From: CBDBND01 sp965207985
GTDB lineage: Bacteria > Pseudomonadota > Alphaproteobacteria > Rhodospirillales > Rhodospirillaceae
DNA length: 64,000 bases
Assembly (NCBI GenBank): GCA_965207985.1
Contig: CBDBND010000012.1
Coordinates: 17,999 to 81,998 of the forward strand
Reading direction: 5' to 3'
Of the stretch, positions 26,414 through 34,989 are shown one piece after another; position 1 is the stretch's first letter, and each line of letters begins with the position of its first letter. The position numbers and the translations under genes are program-made. Below the pieces are notes generated by a model that saw nothing but the letters and a program-made list of their open reading frames with translations, ran no database searches and had not been told where the DNA came from.

Positions 26414-27580
26414 CTAGGCTTCTCCTGAAGCCAAACTCAACACCACCTGCGCTGCTTTTTGACTCGGTTCCGAACCGCCGGGCGTAAGCGCACTCAAGGC
26501 ATGCTGAAATGCTTTCTGCTGGTTCGTTCGCATTGTTTCGTCACGGGTCAGGGTGAGCATTTCTTCGGTCAATATATCGGCCCTGCATCGCTCCTGCAGA
26601 CATTCCGGAATAACGGTTTCGTTCAGCAGAACATTGATGAGATTGACATGGGATGTTTTCGCCAAATGCTTAAAAGCAAAGGCTGAGAAGGGATTGACCT
26701 TGTATGCGATCACATGAGGGACATTCGCGCGCGCCAGTTCGAGTGTCACCGTGCCGGAGGCTGCGAGCGCCGCATAGGAAGCGGCGAAAGCATCGTCCCG
26801 CGCCTCTTCCCCTGTGAATACTGATACGGGCATGGATAAAGAGCCTGCCCAAGTACGAACGACCGGTTCCACACTGGGTACCGTCGGCACGGCGACGTGA
26901 AGTGCCGGGAGGTGATCTAACAGACCGGTGAGCGTTTCGCCAAACACCGGCGTCAATGCCTTCACTTCGGCAGACCGGCTGCCCGGTAAAACAGAAACAA
27001 CAGGTGTATCAATGTCGATGCCGTAACGTTCGCGGAAGCGCGCGCCGTTCCCGGAAAACGCCCCTTCCGTTACAGGATGACCCACCCAGGTCGCGTTGAG
27101 GCCGTGGTTTTCGAACAACGGCGGTTCAAATGGAAAGAGAGTGAGAATGTGGTCAATCCAGCCAGCCAGTTGCTTGGCGCGCCCTGGCCGCCATGCCCAC
27201 AATTGAGGCGCGACGTAACGGACGCGTTTTATGGGACTGTTACACTTTGCAAGCGCCTTATGAACCCGACCAGTAAATCCCCATGAGTCAATGGTGACGA
27301 GGACATCAGGCTGAACGCGGTCAATATCCCGCAAAACGTCGCCGACACGGCGCAGCACCGTGCCCGCTTTGGGCAAGACTTCAAAAATTCCAAGAATTGC
27401 CAGATCGGATGGATCAAAAAGCGAATGCAGTCCGGCAGAGCTCATGGCTGGGCCACCGACGCCGTTGATAGTGACACTGCTTTGAGTTTGATTTCTCAAT
27501 GCGCCAATGAACCGCGCACCAAGCACGTCCCCGGACGGTTCCAAAGCGATGACATAGATGGACGGATTGTCTGAGCTCAT
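26414..27580 (-). CDS. lpxB: Lipid-A-disaccharide synthase
   Basis: LpxB (GT19) joins UDP-2,3-diacylglucosamine and lipid X. The 388-residue protein begins SIYVIALEPSGDVLGARFI (family A-x-E-x-SGD) and has INGVGGPAMSSAGLHSLF, YVAPQLWAWRPGRAKQL, FPFEPPLFENHGLNATWVGHP and VLPGSRSAEVKALTPVF. Length is normal, so the C-terminus is probably native even though the TAG stop is made of the IS target TA plus the first base of the IS. It overlaps lpxI by four bases and is the last gene of the superoperon. Confidence 0.95.
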   Translation of the reverse strand: MSSDNPSIYVIALEPSGDVLGARFIGALRNQTQSSVTINGVGGPAMSSAGLHSLFDPSDLAILGIFEVLPKAGTVLRRVGDVLRDIDRVQPDVLVTIDSWGFTGRVHKALAKCNSPIKRVRYVAPQLWAWRPGRAKQLAGWIDHILTLFPFEPPLFENHGLNATWVGHPVTEGAFSGNGARFRERYGIDIDTPVVSVLPGSRSAEVKALTPVFGETLTGLLDHLPALHVAVPTVPSVEPVVRTWAGSLSMPVSVFTGEEARDDAFAASYAALAASGTVTLELARANVPHVIAYKVNPFSAFAFKHLAKTSHVNLINVLLNETVIPECLQERCRADILTEEMLTLTRDETMRTNQQKAFQHALSALTPGGSEPSQKAAQVVLSLASGEA

Positions 27581-28437
27581 GCGGACTCTGCATCGCCATG
27601 TAAGGCGGTGACAAAAACACCGGCCGAATCTGCCCGGCGGACAACCTCGGTTTTGTCGATTACCAAAGTTGAGTCCGCTTCAATGACGATTCCGCCAATA
27701 CCGGCCTGTTCACAGACGGTCACCGTATTGGGTCCGATGGCAGGCAAGTCCGCGCGCCGGTCTTGCCCGGGTTTTGAAACTTTAATTAATACGGGTGCCG
27801 GGCCGCTGCTCTTTAGTTGACCAGCCATGATAATCAGCGCGTCGGTTCCGTCTGCGGTTTCTTCTGACAGAACTCTTCCGTTTTGCACCACGATGGCCTG
27901 TCCTTGGTCGCGTGCGCCCAGCTCTTTTGCCGCTTTAAACCCCATCGTAATATCTGATTGCAGGTCGATCGACGGTGCATGCGCACCCAAAACGCCCGCG
28001 CTTACCAACAGATTGGACAGCACCTCCTCGACGGCGATGACGGCGAATCCCTCAATCTCAAATTCCTTAATGACCGCCCTTAATATCCGGTCGTCTCCCA
28101 CGCCGTTACGGTCGAGAAAAGCACGGGTACCGATCCGCGCAAGGAATTTTGCCGTGCGCCAATCAGGTTTAAGCTCGTTCAGCAACGGCCTGTGGACACG
28201 TCCCGCCATAACAACTTCTTTGACACCGACCTGACGCAGTTTTTCAAAACCGGACGCCGCATCACTAAGGGACATCCAGTGAGCCGCCGCATCTATAATC
28301 GCATCCGCATCGGCATTGCCGTTAAGGGCTAAGACGGAATAAGGCCGCCCTTGAGTGCGACAGGCATCGATGAGAAGTGCCGGAAGCTGACCACCACCGG
28401 CAATGATGCCCAGTTTTTCGTGCGATTGAGGTGTCAT
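27577..28437 (-). CDS. lpxI: UDP-2,3-diacylglucosamine diphosphatase (LpxI type)
   Basis: LpxI hydrolyses UDP-2,3-diacylglucosamine to lipid X; alphaproteobacteria use it in place of LpxH. The 286-residue sequence shows LGIIAGGGQLPALLIDACR, KEVVMAGRVHRPLLNELKPD, IGTRAFLDRNGVGDDRILRA (read in parts), and the C-terminal catalytic signature KVSKPGQDRRADLPAIGPNT. It sits between lpxA and lpxB, the standard order. Confidence 0.95.
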   Translation of the reverse strand: MTPQSHEKLGIIAGGGQLPALLIDACRTQGRPYSVLALNGNADADAIIDAAAHWMSLSDAASGFEKLRQVGVKEVVMAGRVHRPLLNELKPDWRTAKFLARIGTRAFLDRNGVGDDRILRAVIKEFEIEGFAVIAVEEVLSNLLVSAGVLGAHAPSIDLQSDITMGFKAAKELGARDQGQAIVVQNGRVLSEETADGTDALIIMAGQLKSSGPAPVLIKVSKPGQDRRADLPAIGPNTVTVCEQAGIGGIVIEADSTLVIDKTEVVRRADSAGVFVTALHGDAESA

Positions 28438-28473
28438 CGCTCTGAGTATAGCGTGGGAGTAAGACGGCAGCCG

Positions 28474-29280
28474 TTATGGGCCATTGCCATTGGACGACAA
28501 AGGCTGACAAATGGCCCGGTTTGAATCCGCGCGAATGAATTCCACGATATCCATAACACCCGGGTGATCGCTAAACAGATCTGCGACTTCGCTTAAGCGT
28601 TCTGACATGTTGCCGCCTTGGGAGAATAAGAGCCCGTAGGCGGTCCGTAGCGAACGAATGTCTTCTCGTGAGAATCCACGGCGGCGTAGCCCAATGACGT
28701 TCAAGCCTGCAAGCCGGGCACGGTTACCTTTTACCGACCCGTACGGAATGACATCGTTTTCCACAGCCGAACATCCGCCGATCATGGAGTGTTTGCCAAC
28801 GCGGACATATTGGTGAATACCCGAAAGGCCGCCAATGATGGCAAATTCGTCGACAATGACATGACCACCGAGCGCCACATTGTTAGTGAGGATCACATAA
28901 TCGGCAATGATGCAGTCGTGGGCCACATGGCTGCCCACCATAAACAAGCAGTTGTCACCCACCGCCGTCGTCATCCGGCCGCTTTCCGTTCCCGGATGCA
29001 TGGTGACGTGTTCGCGAATGGAATTGTTTTCCCCAATGACCAACGTCGACGGTTCGCCTTTGAAGTTTGCATGCTGAGGAGGCAGACCTAAGGTGACGAA
29101 GGGATGAACGACGGTATTGGCGCCGACGCTGGTATGACCGTCGACAACAACATGGGAAAGAAGCTTGACGTTGTCGGCAAGCTTCACGTTTGGGCCGACA
29201 ACGCAATACGGGCCTATGGAGACGGACCCAGCAATACACGCTGATGAATCGACCAAGGCGGTCCCATGGATCTCTGTCAT
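28474..29280 (-). CDS. lpxA: Acyl-ACP--UDP-N-acetylglucosamine O-acyltransferase
   Basis: LpxA starts lipid A synthesis by 3-O-acylating UDP-GlcNAc. The 268 residues begin with left-handed beta-helix hexapeptides (ALVDSSACIAGSVSIGPYCV), carry the catalytic His in FMVGSHVAHDCIIADYVIL and NGKGN-type VKGNRARLAGLNVIGLRRRGF, and end in a helical domain (EDIRSLRTAYGLLFSQGG). It follows fabZ by four bases. Confidence 0.96.
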   Translation of the reverse strand: MTEIHGTALVDSSACIAGSVSIGPYCVVGPNVKLADNVKLLSHVVVDGHTSVGANTVVHPFVTLGLPPQHANFKGEPSTLVIGENNSIREHVTMHPGTESGRMTTAVGDNCLFMVGSHVAHDCIIADYVILTNNVALGGHVIVDEFAIIGGLSGIHQYVRVGKHSMIGGCSAVENDVIPYGSVKGNRARLAGLNVIGLRRRGFSREDIRSLRTAYGLLFSQGGNMSERLSEVADLFSDHPGVMDIVEFIRADSNRAICQPLSSNGNGP

Positions 29281-29284
29281 AAAG

Positions 29285-29752
29285 TTATTGATCCATGATC
29301 ATGGCGGAGTACGTGGCCTCTGCCACCACCGTATCGCCAACGCGCGCTTCACCGTGGAATTTCCATACAGTGGCGCGTTGCTTCACCTTGGTGCAAACAA
29401 GATGCAGTTGATCGCCCGGCTCGACAGGCTGGCGAAACCGTGCGTTGTCAATGGTCATGAAATAGACCAGCTTGCCTTCGGCTTCCTCGCCAAGTGTATG
29501 GACAACAAGAACGGCCGCCGTTTGGGCCATAGCTTCGACAATTAAGACTCCGGGCATAACTGGCCGGTCTGGGAAATGGCCCTGAAAAAATGGTTCGTTA
29601 ATAGTTACGTTCTTGATTCCAACGGCGCTTTCGCCGGGCACAACATCCTCTACCCGGTCCACCAAAAGGAATGGGTAACGATGGGGAATCATTTCAATGA
29701 TTCGATTGATATCGATGGTGGAGGTCGAAGCCTTAATCGTTTCGCCGTCCAT
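29285..29752 (-). CDS. fabZ: 3-hydroxyacyl-ACP dehydratase
   Basis: FabZ dehydrates 3-hydroxyacyl-ACP in fatty acid synthesis and competes with LpxA/LpxD for hydroxyacyl-ACP. I choose the ATG at 29752 (MDGETIKASTSTIDINRIIE) with AAGGA upstream; a TTG at 29779 is the longer alternative. The hot-dog fold shows MIPHRYPFLLVDRVEDV with the catalytic His, NEPFFQGHFPDRPVMPGVLI and VEAMAQTAAVL with the catalytic Glu. Confidence 0.96.
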   Translation of the reverse strand: MDGETIKASTSTIDINRIIEMIPHRYPFLLVDRVEDVVPGESAVGIKNVTINEPFFQGHFPDRPVMPGVLIVEAMAQTAAVLVVHTLGEEAEGKLVYFMTIDNARFRQPVEPGDQLHLVCTKVKQRATVWKFHGEARVGDTVVAEATYSAMIMDQ

Positions 29753-29785
29753 AGCCTGAATTCCTTCGTCAAATACCAAGGTCTA

Positions 29786-30829
29786 TTAAGAGGACTTTCC
29801 TTTTCCGGTCAACCTGCCGATGGCGGCCACTTCACGCCAAAAGGTGCGAATGGGTTTGGCCGGATATCCCATCACCGCACCACCGGGCGGCACATCGCGC
29901 ATAACACCTGACTTTGCCGCTATTTGCGCTTTGGGCCCAACGTTTACATGGTCCGCCAGGCCAACCTGACCGGCGATGACAACGTCATCTCCAATGGTAC
30001 AACTGCCAGACAATCCAACTTGGGAAATGATAATACACCGTGCACCCAAGGTTACGTTATGACCGATCTGAACCAAGTTATCGATTCTACACCCAGTGCC
30101 AATCAAGGTATCACCTAAAGTTCCCCTATCAATTGTCGTATTCGCACCGATTTCGACATCATCCTCTATGACGACGCGGCCCAATTGGGGGACCTTGCGG
30201 TGCCGGCCTGCGGCCTTGTCGAAAACAAACCCGAACCCATCCTGCCCGATACGCACACCGGCATGAAGGACAACCCCTTTGCCGATGACGGCGCAATAAA
30301 TGGAAACATCGGCGCCGATCTGGCTGTCTTCGCCTATCACAACACCGGCCCCGAGCGTCGAATTTGGTCCGATACGGCTGCGTGCACCGATCATCACTTC
30401 CGGTCCAACCACGGCTCCTGCTTCGATAACAACGTCTTCTGCAATGACCAAATCCGGATGCACCAATGCGCCGTTGGGCATGGTTTGGATATCCATCACC
30501 GGTTCGGACATGGTTGGATAAAAAGCATCAGCCGCAATGGCGAAGGCTGCCAGCGGATCATCGACTTCAAGAACGATGGATCCGGGTGGCGCGGACTTCA
30601 TCATAGACGACGTTGTAAAACAGGCGCCGGCCTTGCTGGATTTCGCCGCACTTGCGAATTGTGGACTGGTCAGATAGCAGAGATCACCAGCTGTGGCGTC
30701 GGCCAAATCAGCAAGATCCGCAATGAGCTTGTCTAAATCAGCATCGGGGTATGAATTTGCCCCGGTCCAGGCGATGATTTCACGAACACGGAACGGACCC
30801 GTGCGCCTAAAAAACCGGGGATCTGGCAT
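29786..30829 (-). CDS. lpxD: UDP-3-O-acylglucosamine N-acyltransferase
   Basis: LpxD adds the second acyl chain in lipid A synthesis. The 347-residue protein has an N-terminal uridine-binding domain (DLCYLTSPQFASAAKSSKAG), about 15 hexapeptide turns (ALVHPDLVIAEDVVIEAGAV, IGARSRIGPNSTLGAGVVIG), VRIGQDGFGFVFD, the catalytic-His region DNLVQIGHNVTLGARCII and a C-terminal GYPAKPIRTFWREVAAI helix. Confidence 0.96.
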   Translation of the reverse strand: MPDPRFFRRTGPFRVREIIAWTGANSYPDADLDKLIADLADLADATAGDLCYLTSPQFASAAKSSKAGACFTTSSMMKSAPPGSIVLEVDDPLAAFAIAADAFYPTMSEPVMDIQTMPNGALVHPDLVIAEDVVIEAGAVVGPEVMIGARSRIGPNSTLGAGVVIGEDSQIGADVSIYCAVIGKGVVLHAGVRIGQDGFGFVFDKAAGRHRKVPQLGRVVIEDDVEIGANTTIDRGTLGDTLIGTGCRIDNLVQIGHNVTLGARCIIISQVGLSGSCTIGDDVVIAGQVGLADHVNVGPKAQIAAKSGVMRDVPPGGAVMGYPAKPIRTFWREVAAIGRLTGKGKSS

Positions 30830-30843
30830 GGATGGCCCTCGGC

Positions 30844-31455
30844 CTATTCGATAGAAGTTTCACCTTCTGCCGGTGCGGCACCGCCTTCCGGATCTTGGAA
30901 AGCGACCTGCGGCAATCTTTCATTTAAACGTTCTAGAACATCACGGGTGATATCCATTGAAGGGTCTGACAACAACACCACATTTTGCGCCATGACCATG
31001 TTCAAGCCGCGTTCCTGTGCCACTTGGCTAGTAATGCGCAAGACTTCCTGATTAATTTCCACCCTTGCTTGCTGAAACACCGCTGTCAAATTTTGATCTT
31101 TGACTCTGACCTTTTGCTGTTCCGTCGCAAATCTTTGCTGAAATTCTTCGACCTGCTGCTGAAACACTTCAGGTGACAGAACATTTCTCTGTTGCGTGAG
31201 TCTTTGTTCTTCTTCCCGCAGCTCTTCTTCTATGTCTTTGAATTCCTGCTGGTAACGGGCAACGTACTTGTCCCGCTCGAGCCGTACGCCTTTATGAGCG
31301 AGAGAATCCCGCTCGATGATTTCCGTATTCAAGACGCCTATAACAGGCCGTGTAGACCCACTCTGTTGAGCGTTGACGGTCACTGGCAAAATGCTAACTG
31401 CCAACACTAGTCCGCAAGCAGCTGCGACCAGTTGTAAGGGGAAAGTTTTCTTCAT
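30844..31455 (-). CDS. OmpH/Skp-family periplasmic chaperone
   Basis: The 203-residue protein has a signal peptide (MKKTFPLQLVAAACGLVLAV), a short beta segment (RPVIGVLNTEIIERDSLAHK) and long charged coiled-coil arms (residues about 65-135, rich in Gln and Glu). It then has LTAVFQQARVEINQEVLRIT and VVLLSDPSMDITRDVLERLN. Skp holds unfolded outer-membrane proteins on their way to BamA, whose gene lies four bases upstream. The last 20 residues are acidic and variable. Confidence 0.9.
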   Translation of the reverse strand: MKKTFPLQLVAAACGLVLAVSILPVTVNAQQSGSTRPVIGVLNTEIIERDSLAHKGVRLERDKYVARYQQEFKDIEEELREEEQRLTQQRNVLSPEVFQQQVEEFQQRFATEQQKVRVKDQNLTAVFQQARVEINQEVLRITSQVAQERGLNMVMAQNVVLLSDPSMDITRDVLERLNERLPQVAFQDPEGGAAPAEGETSIE

Positions 31456-31459
31456 TGTT

Positions 31460-33781
31460 CTAAAACCTTTGTCCGAAGTTCACACGGAAACTTTCTGTAA
31501 TATCAAAATCCGCTTGTCGTACAACGTGAGCCCAATCAATGTTGATGGGGCCGACGGGTGATTCCCATTCAATTCCCACGCCTACCGAGCCCCGAATGCG
31601 TTTTGACTGGAAAATATCGTCCCTTCTATCTTTGAGATCAGTCGGTGATCCAATCGTACCCCAGTCCGAAAACATCTTCGGCGTAATTCCGATTTCCTCG
31701 GGCAAACCGATGGGAATCTTCATTTCGGCACGCGCGGTTGCGATCCAATCGCCACCAACAGCGTCCGAGCTAAAGAAACCCTGACCTGGATTTGGTCGGA
31801 CACGAGGGCTGGCCCCAAAGTCGTCAAAGCCGCGCAGGTTGTTACCACCAAGTTGAAATCTTTGAAAGATTTTGATGTCTTCGCCAATTCCCACGATATA
31901 GCCGGCACTGGCTGTGGCACTGAAGATCCAGCCCTCAAAGAATTCCTCATAATACCCAGCGGCCAAGTTAGATCGTAGGTACTTCTCGGTCCCCCCGAGG
32001 CCGGCTAAGTCATTGGAAAGGCTAATAAAGTATCCATCTGACGGATCAATAACGTTATTCCGCCTGTCGATGGCAAAGGTCTGGCTGACTTGGGATGTGG
32101 TGGTGGTCCCTAACTGTTCTTCCACGAATGGGGAGGTAACGAAATCCGATTTCAAACGCGTCCAAGAAATCAAATAGCTCAACCGCTGAAACATGTACTC
32201 GTTATAGTTAAAGCCTAATCTCAGGGTTGAGCCCAAGGACTGGCTGATGAACCCGGCCTCATCGAGGAAGTCGGTTTCGGTAGCGAAAATGTCGGCACCC
32301 GCAGCAAGACGGCGGTTCAGAAAATAGGGTTCAGTGAAACCGAGGTCGATTTGCGTTTGCTGCTGAGCGAGACTGAAGTTGAAGCGAAGGTCCTGACCCT
32401 TACCGAGCAAGTTACGCTCGCGAATGCCAATATCGAACAACGCACCCGAAGCACTGGAAAACCCGATACCGAACTGCAATTCGCCGGTCGACTGCTCTTC
32501 GACCGTTGCCGTGACGACGGTGCGATCCGGGAAAATTTCGGAAGGCACATTATCGACTTCGACTTCCGAAAAGTAGCCCAGGTTTTGTAGCCGTTCCCGC
32601 GACCGGCGCAGTCGTGCCGTATTGAATGCGTCCCCTTCGACCAGGCGGAATTCCCGGCGGATCACTCTGTCAAGAGTGCGGACGTTTCCGGTGATGTCGA
32701 TCCGTTCAACAAAAACCCGCGGGCCTTCTTGAACATCAAACATGATGTCGATGGTCCGTTCTTCCACATTGCGCGCGATGCGGGGGCGGACATCGACGAA
32801 GGCGTAGCCAAAGGCGCCAATCACGTCAGTAAAAACATCGATGGTGTCTTCGATCTCTTCGGCGTTGTACCAATCGCCAGGCCTAGGAACGATGGCCGCC
32901 CTGACAATATCGGAATCTAGATTAGGGATTGAGACATCCACATCCAGATTTCCAAACCGGTAACGCGGCCCCTCATCCAGAGTGATGGTGATGAAAAAGC
33001 TCTGGCGGTCTGGTGACAGTTCGGCAACGGCCGAAATCACCTCAAAGTCCGCATAGCCCTCTGATAGATAAAAACGTCGCAGCAACTCCTGATCAAAGGC
33101 AAGCCTATCCGGATCATAAGTGTCGTTGGAGGTCAGGAAACGCCACCAGCGTTCTTCTCGTGTGAGCACCACGTCGCGCAAGTCGCCATCCGAATACTCT
33201 TCGTTGCCAATGAAAGTGATTTTGCGCACATAGGTCGGATCGCCTTCGTTGATTTCGAAAACCAAATCGACCCGGTTTTGCGGCAGTTCGATAACTTTGG
33301 GTTCAACCGTAACCGCAAACCGGCCGCTGCGTCTGTAAAGGTCCAAAATCCGTTCGACGTCTTGTTGAACCTTTGTCCGGGTATAGACGACCCGTGGCCG
33401 TAACTGAACTTCGGGTTCCATTTCGTCGTTGTCGATCCGGTCATTTCCTTCAAAGGTAATCCGGTTGATGATCGGGTTCTCCACAACCCGAATGATCATG
33501 ATGTCGCCCTGACGCCCGATACTGACATCAGCAAACAAACCGGTGGCAAAAAGATTCTTCAGAGACCTGTCGATGGCGACGGGATCAAACGGATCCCCTT
33601 CTTGCACGGCGATGTACGTGCGAATGGTCGCAGGCTCGATCCGCTGATTACCCTGAACTGCAATTTGCGCAATGGTTCCGCCGAACTGCTGAGCCTTGGC
33701 GGGAAGGACCACGACCACGCTCGCCAGAGCGGCGAAGACAGCAAGTGCCACAATTTTCGGTGTTCCGGTCAGCCCTCGCAT
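31460..33781 (-). CDS. bamA: Outer membrane protein assembly factor BamA
   Basis: BamA inserts beta-barrel proteins into the outer membrane. The 773-residue precursor has a signal peptide ending PAKAQ, five POTRA repeats (for example IVVEN-type MIIRVVENPIINRITFEGND, VVYTRTKVQQDVERILDLYR, IDITGNVRTLDRVIRREF) and a 16-stranded Omp85 barrel containing NNLRGFDDFGASPRVR, where LRGF is a variant of the usual V-R-G-[FY] motif. The terminal strand is FRVNFGQRF, with the usual C-terminal Phe. It is co-transcribed with rseP upstream and ompH downstream. Confidence 0.97.
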   Translation of the reverse strand: MRGLTGTPKIVALAVFAALASVVVVLPAKAQQFGGTIAQIAVQGNQRIEPATIRTYIAVQEGDPFDPVAIDRSLKNLFATGLFADVSIGRQGDIMIIRVVENPIINRITFEGNDRIDNDEMEPEVQLRPRVVYTRTKVQQDVERILDLYRRSGRFAVTVEPKVIELPQNRVDLVFEINEGDPTYVRKITFIGNEEYSDGDLRDVVLTREERWWRFLTSNDTYDPDRLAFDQELLRRFYLSEGYADFEVISAVAELSPDRQSFFITITLDEGPRYRFGNLDVDVSIPNLDSDIVRAAIVPRPGDWYNAEEIEDTIDVFTDVIGAFGYAFVDVRPRIARNVEERTIDIMFDVQEGPRVFVERIDITGNVRTLDRVIRREFRLVEGDAFNTARLRRSRERLQNLGYFSEVEVDNVPSEIFPDRTVVTATVEEQSTGELQFGIGFSSASGALFDIGIRERNLLGKGQDLRFNFSLAQQQTQIDLGFTEPYFLNRRLAAGADIFATETDFLDEAGFISQSLGSTLRLGFNYNEYMFQRLSYLISWTRLKSDFVTSPFVEEQLGTTTTSQVSQTFAIDRRNNVIDPSDGYFISLSNDLAGLGGTEKYLRSNLAAGYYEEFFEGWIFSATASAGYIVGIGEDIKIFQRFQLGGNNLRGFDDFGASPRVRPNPGQGFFSSDAVGGDWIATARAEMKIPIGLPEEIGITPKMFSDWGTIGSPTDLKDRRDDIFQSKRIRGSVGVGIEWESPVGPINIDWAHVVRQADFDITESFRVNFGQRF

Positions 33782-33840
33782 GGCTCCTCTTTTTACCTTT
33801 TCTTGTCCAGGTCCCGTGCGGGCGGATCGTACTTAAACTG

Positions 33841-34968
33841 TTATAACTGGAGGATGTCGTTCCAGGTCACAAAGACCATCAACGACAAAACCAGAACCAA
33901 ACCAAAGCGCAGTCCCCATTCCTGTGCTTGATCTGACAGCGGCCGGCCCAAAACGGCTTCGATCGCGTAAAACAACAGGTGTCCACCGTCGAGCAGTGGA
34001 ATGGGGAACAGATTTATGATGCCAAGATTGATCGACAAAATGGCCATGAAGATCACGAAATTAACCAGGCCGGACGCGGCCGCCTGGCCGGAAAACTTGG
34101 CAATGCGGATGGGCCCGCCAAGATCTTCTGTGCCGCGGTCACCGGAAATGATTTGGCCAACGGCAATGAATGTGCCTTCCACGACCACGTAGGTTTGCTG
34201 TATGGCCAGCCCGAATGCGGTCACTGGGTTGTGACGCACCAGCGTCCGCGTTTCACCGGACGAGGCCACACCGAGCAACGCCCGTTTTTGTTGATTGCCG
34301 AAAGCGTCTGTCTCATCCACCACCCGCGGAACAGCAACCACATCTAAAATGTCGTCACCGCGCAGAATGGTCAGACGCATGGGCGCGCCATTGCCCAGCG
34401 GCACAATCCGCTGAAGATCTTCAAAGCGGTCAATGTCCTCGCCGTCAATGGCAAGAATACGGTCGCCGGCCTGCAAACCTGCTTCAGCCGCCGCACTGTC
34501 CTCAACTACCTGACCAATAACCGGCTCTGTTACAGGGCGTCCGACCGCCATGAACATGACGAAAAAGACGACGACGGCAAACAGGAAGTTGACAGCGGGC
34601 CCTGCAAATACAATGGCGGACCGTTGACCCAAAGATTTGTATTTGAATGAAACCGCTTTTTCTTCGGGAGTCATTTCAGCGGGTTCCAGTTCGGTGTCTT
34701 CATCATCCCCCGAACCCGGGTTGGCGATATCCGCCTCGCCAAACATTTTTACGTAGCCGCCGAGTGGAATAAGGCTGAACTTCCACCGTGTTCCATGACG
34801 GTCCGTATAGCCAATCAGCTCCGTGCCAAAGCCGATGGAAAAAACTTCACATCGGACATTGTTCCAACGCGCAATGACGAAATGACCAAGCTCATGGACA
34901 AATACCATCACCGACAAAGCGATGATGAAATTGACCAAGGTGAACGAAACTCCGAGAATTTGCTCCAA
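33841..34968 (-). CDS. rseP: RIP zinc metalloprotease RseP (site-2 protease)
   Basis: This intramembrane protease degrades anti-sigma factors and signal peptide remnants. The 375 residues have the zinc site VFVHELGHFVIARWNNV in the first membrane helix, GGYVKMFGEAD, one PDZ domain (VVEDSAAAEAGLQAGDRILA), and the second catalytic helix NLGIINLFPIPLLDGGHLLF with the Asp zinc ligand. There is a single PDZ domain, as usual in alphaproteobacteria. An acidic insert (DDEDTELEPAEMTPEE) follows the first helix. Confidence 0.96.
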   Translation of the reverse strand: MEQILGVSFTLVNFIIALSVMVFVHELGHFVIARWNNVRCEVFSIGFGTELIGYTDRHGTRWKFSLIPLGGYVKMFGEADIANPGSGDDEDTELEPAEMTPEEKAVSFKYKSLGQRSAIVFAGPAVNFLFAVVVFFVMFMAVGRPVTEPVIGQVVEDSAAAEAGLQAGDRILAIDGEDIDRFEDLQRIVPLGNGAPMRLTILRGDDILDVVAVPRVVDETDAFGNQQKRALLGVASSGETRTLVRHNPVTAFGLAIQQTYVVVEGTFIAVGQIISGDRGTEDLGGPIRIAKFSGQAAASGLVNFVIFMAILSINLGIINLFPIPLLDGGHLLFYAIEAVLGRPLSDQAQEWGLRFGLVLVLSLMVFVTWNDILQL

Positions 34969-34989
34969 AACGCCGTAATCCCTTTTCGT

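Larger units (their letters stand above)
25363..26414 (-). mobile_element. IS630-family insertion sequence, copy 2
   Basis: This has the same 1052-base length, ends and internal frames as copy 1, and the same orientation. It is flanked by TA at 25361-25362 and 26415-26416. The right TA forms part of the lpxB stop codon. With copy 1 it brackets 13.4 kb of mostly essential genes. Confidence 0.92.

Noticed and set aside
10946..26414. Composite transposon formed by the two IS630 copies
   Set aside because: The intervening genes are core, syntenic alphaproteobacterial genes and not cargo. Independent insertions or local rearrangement explain the layout better.
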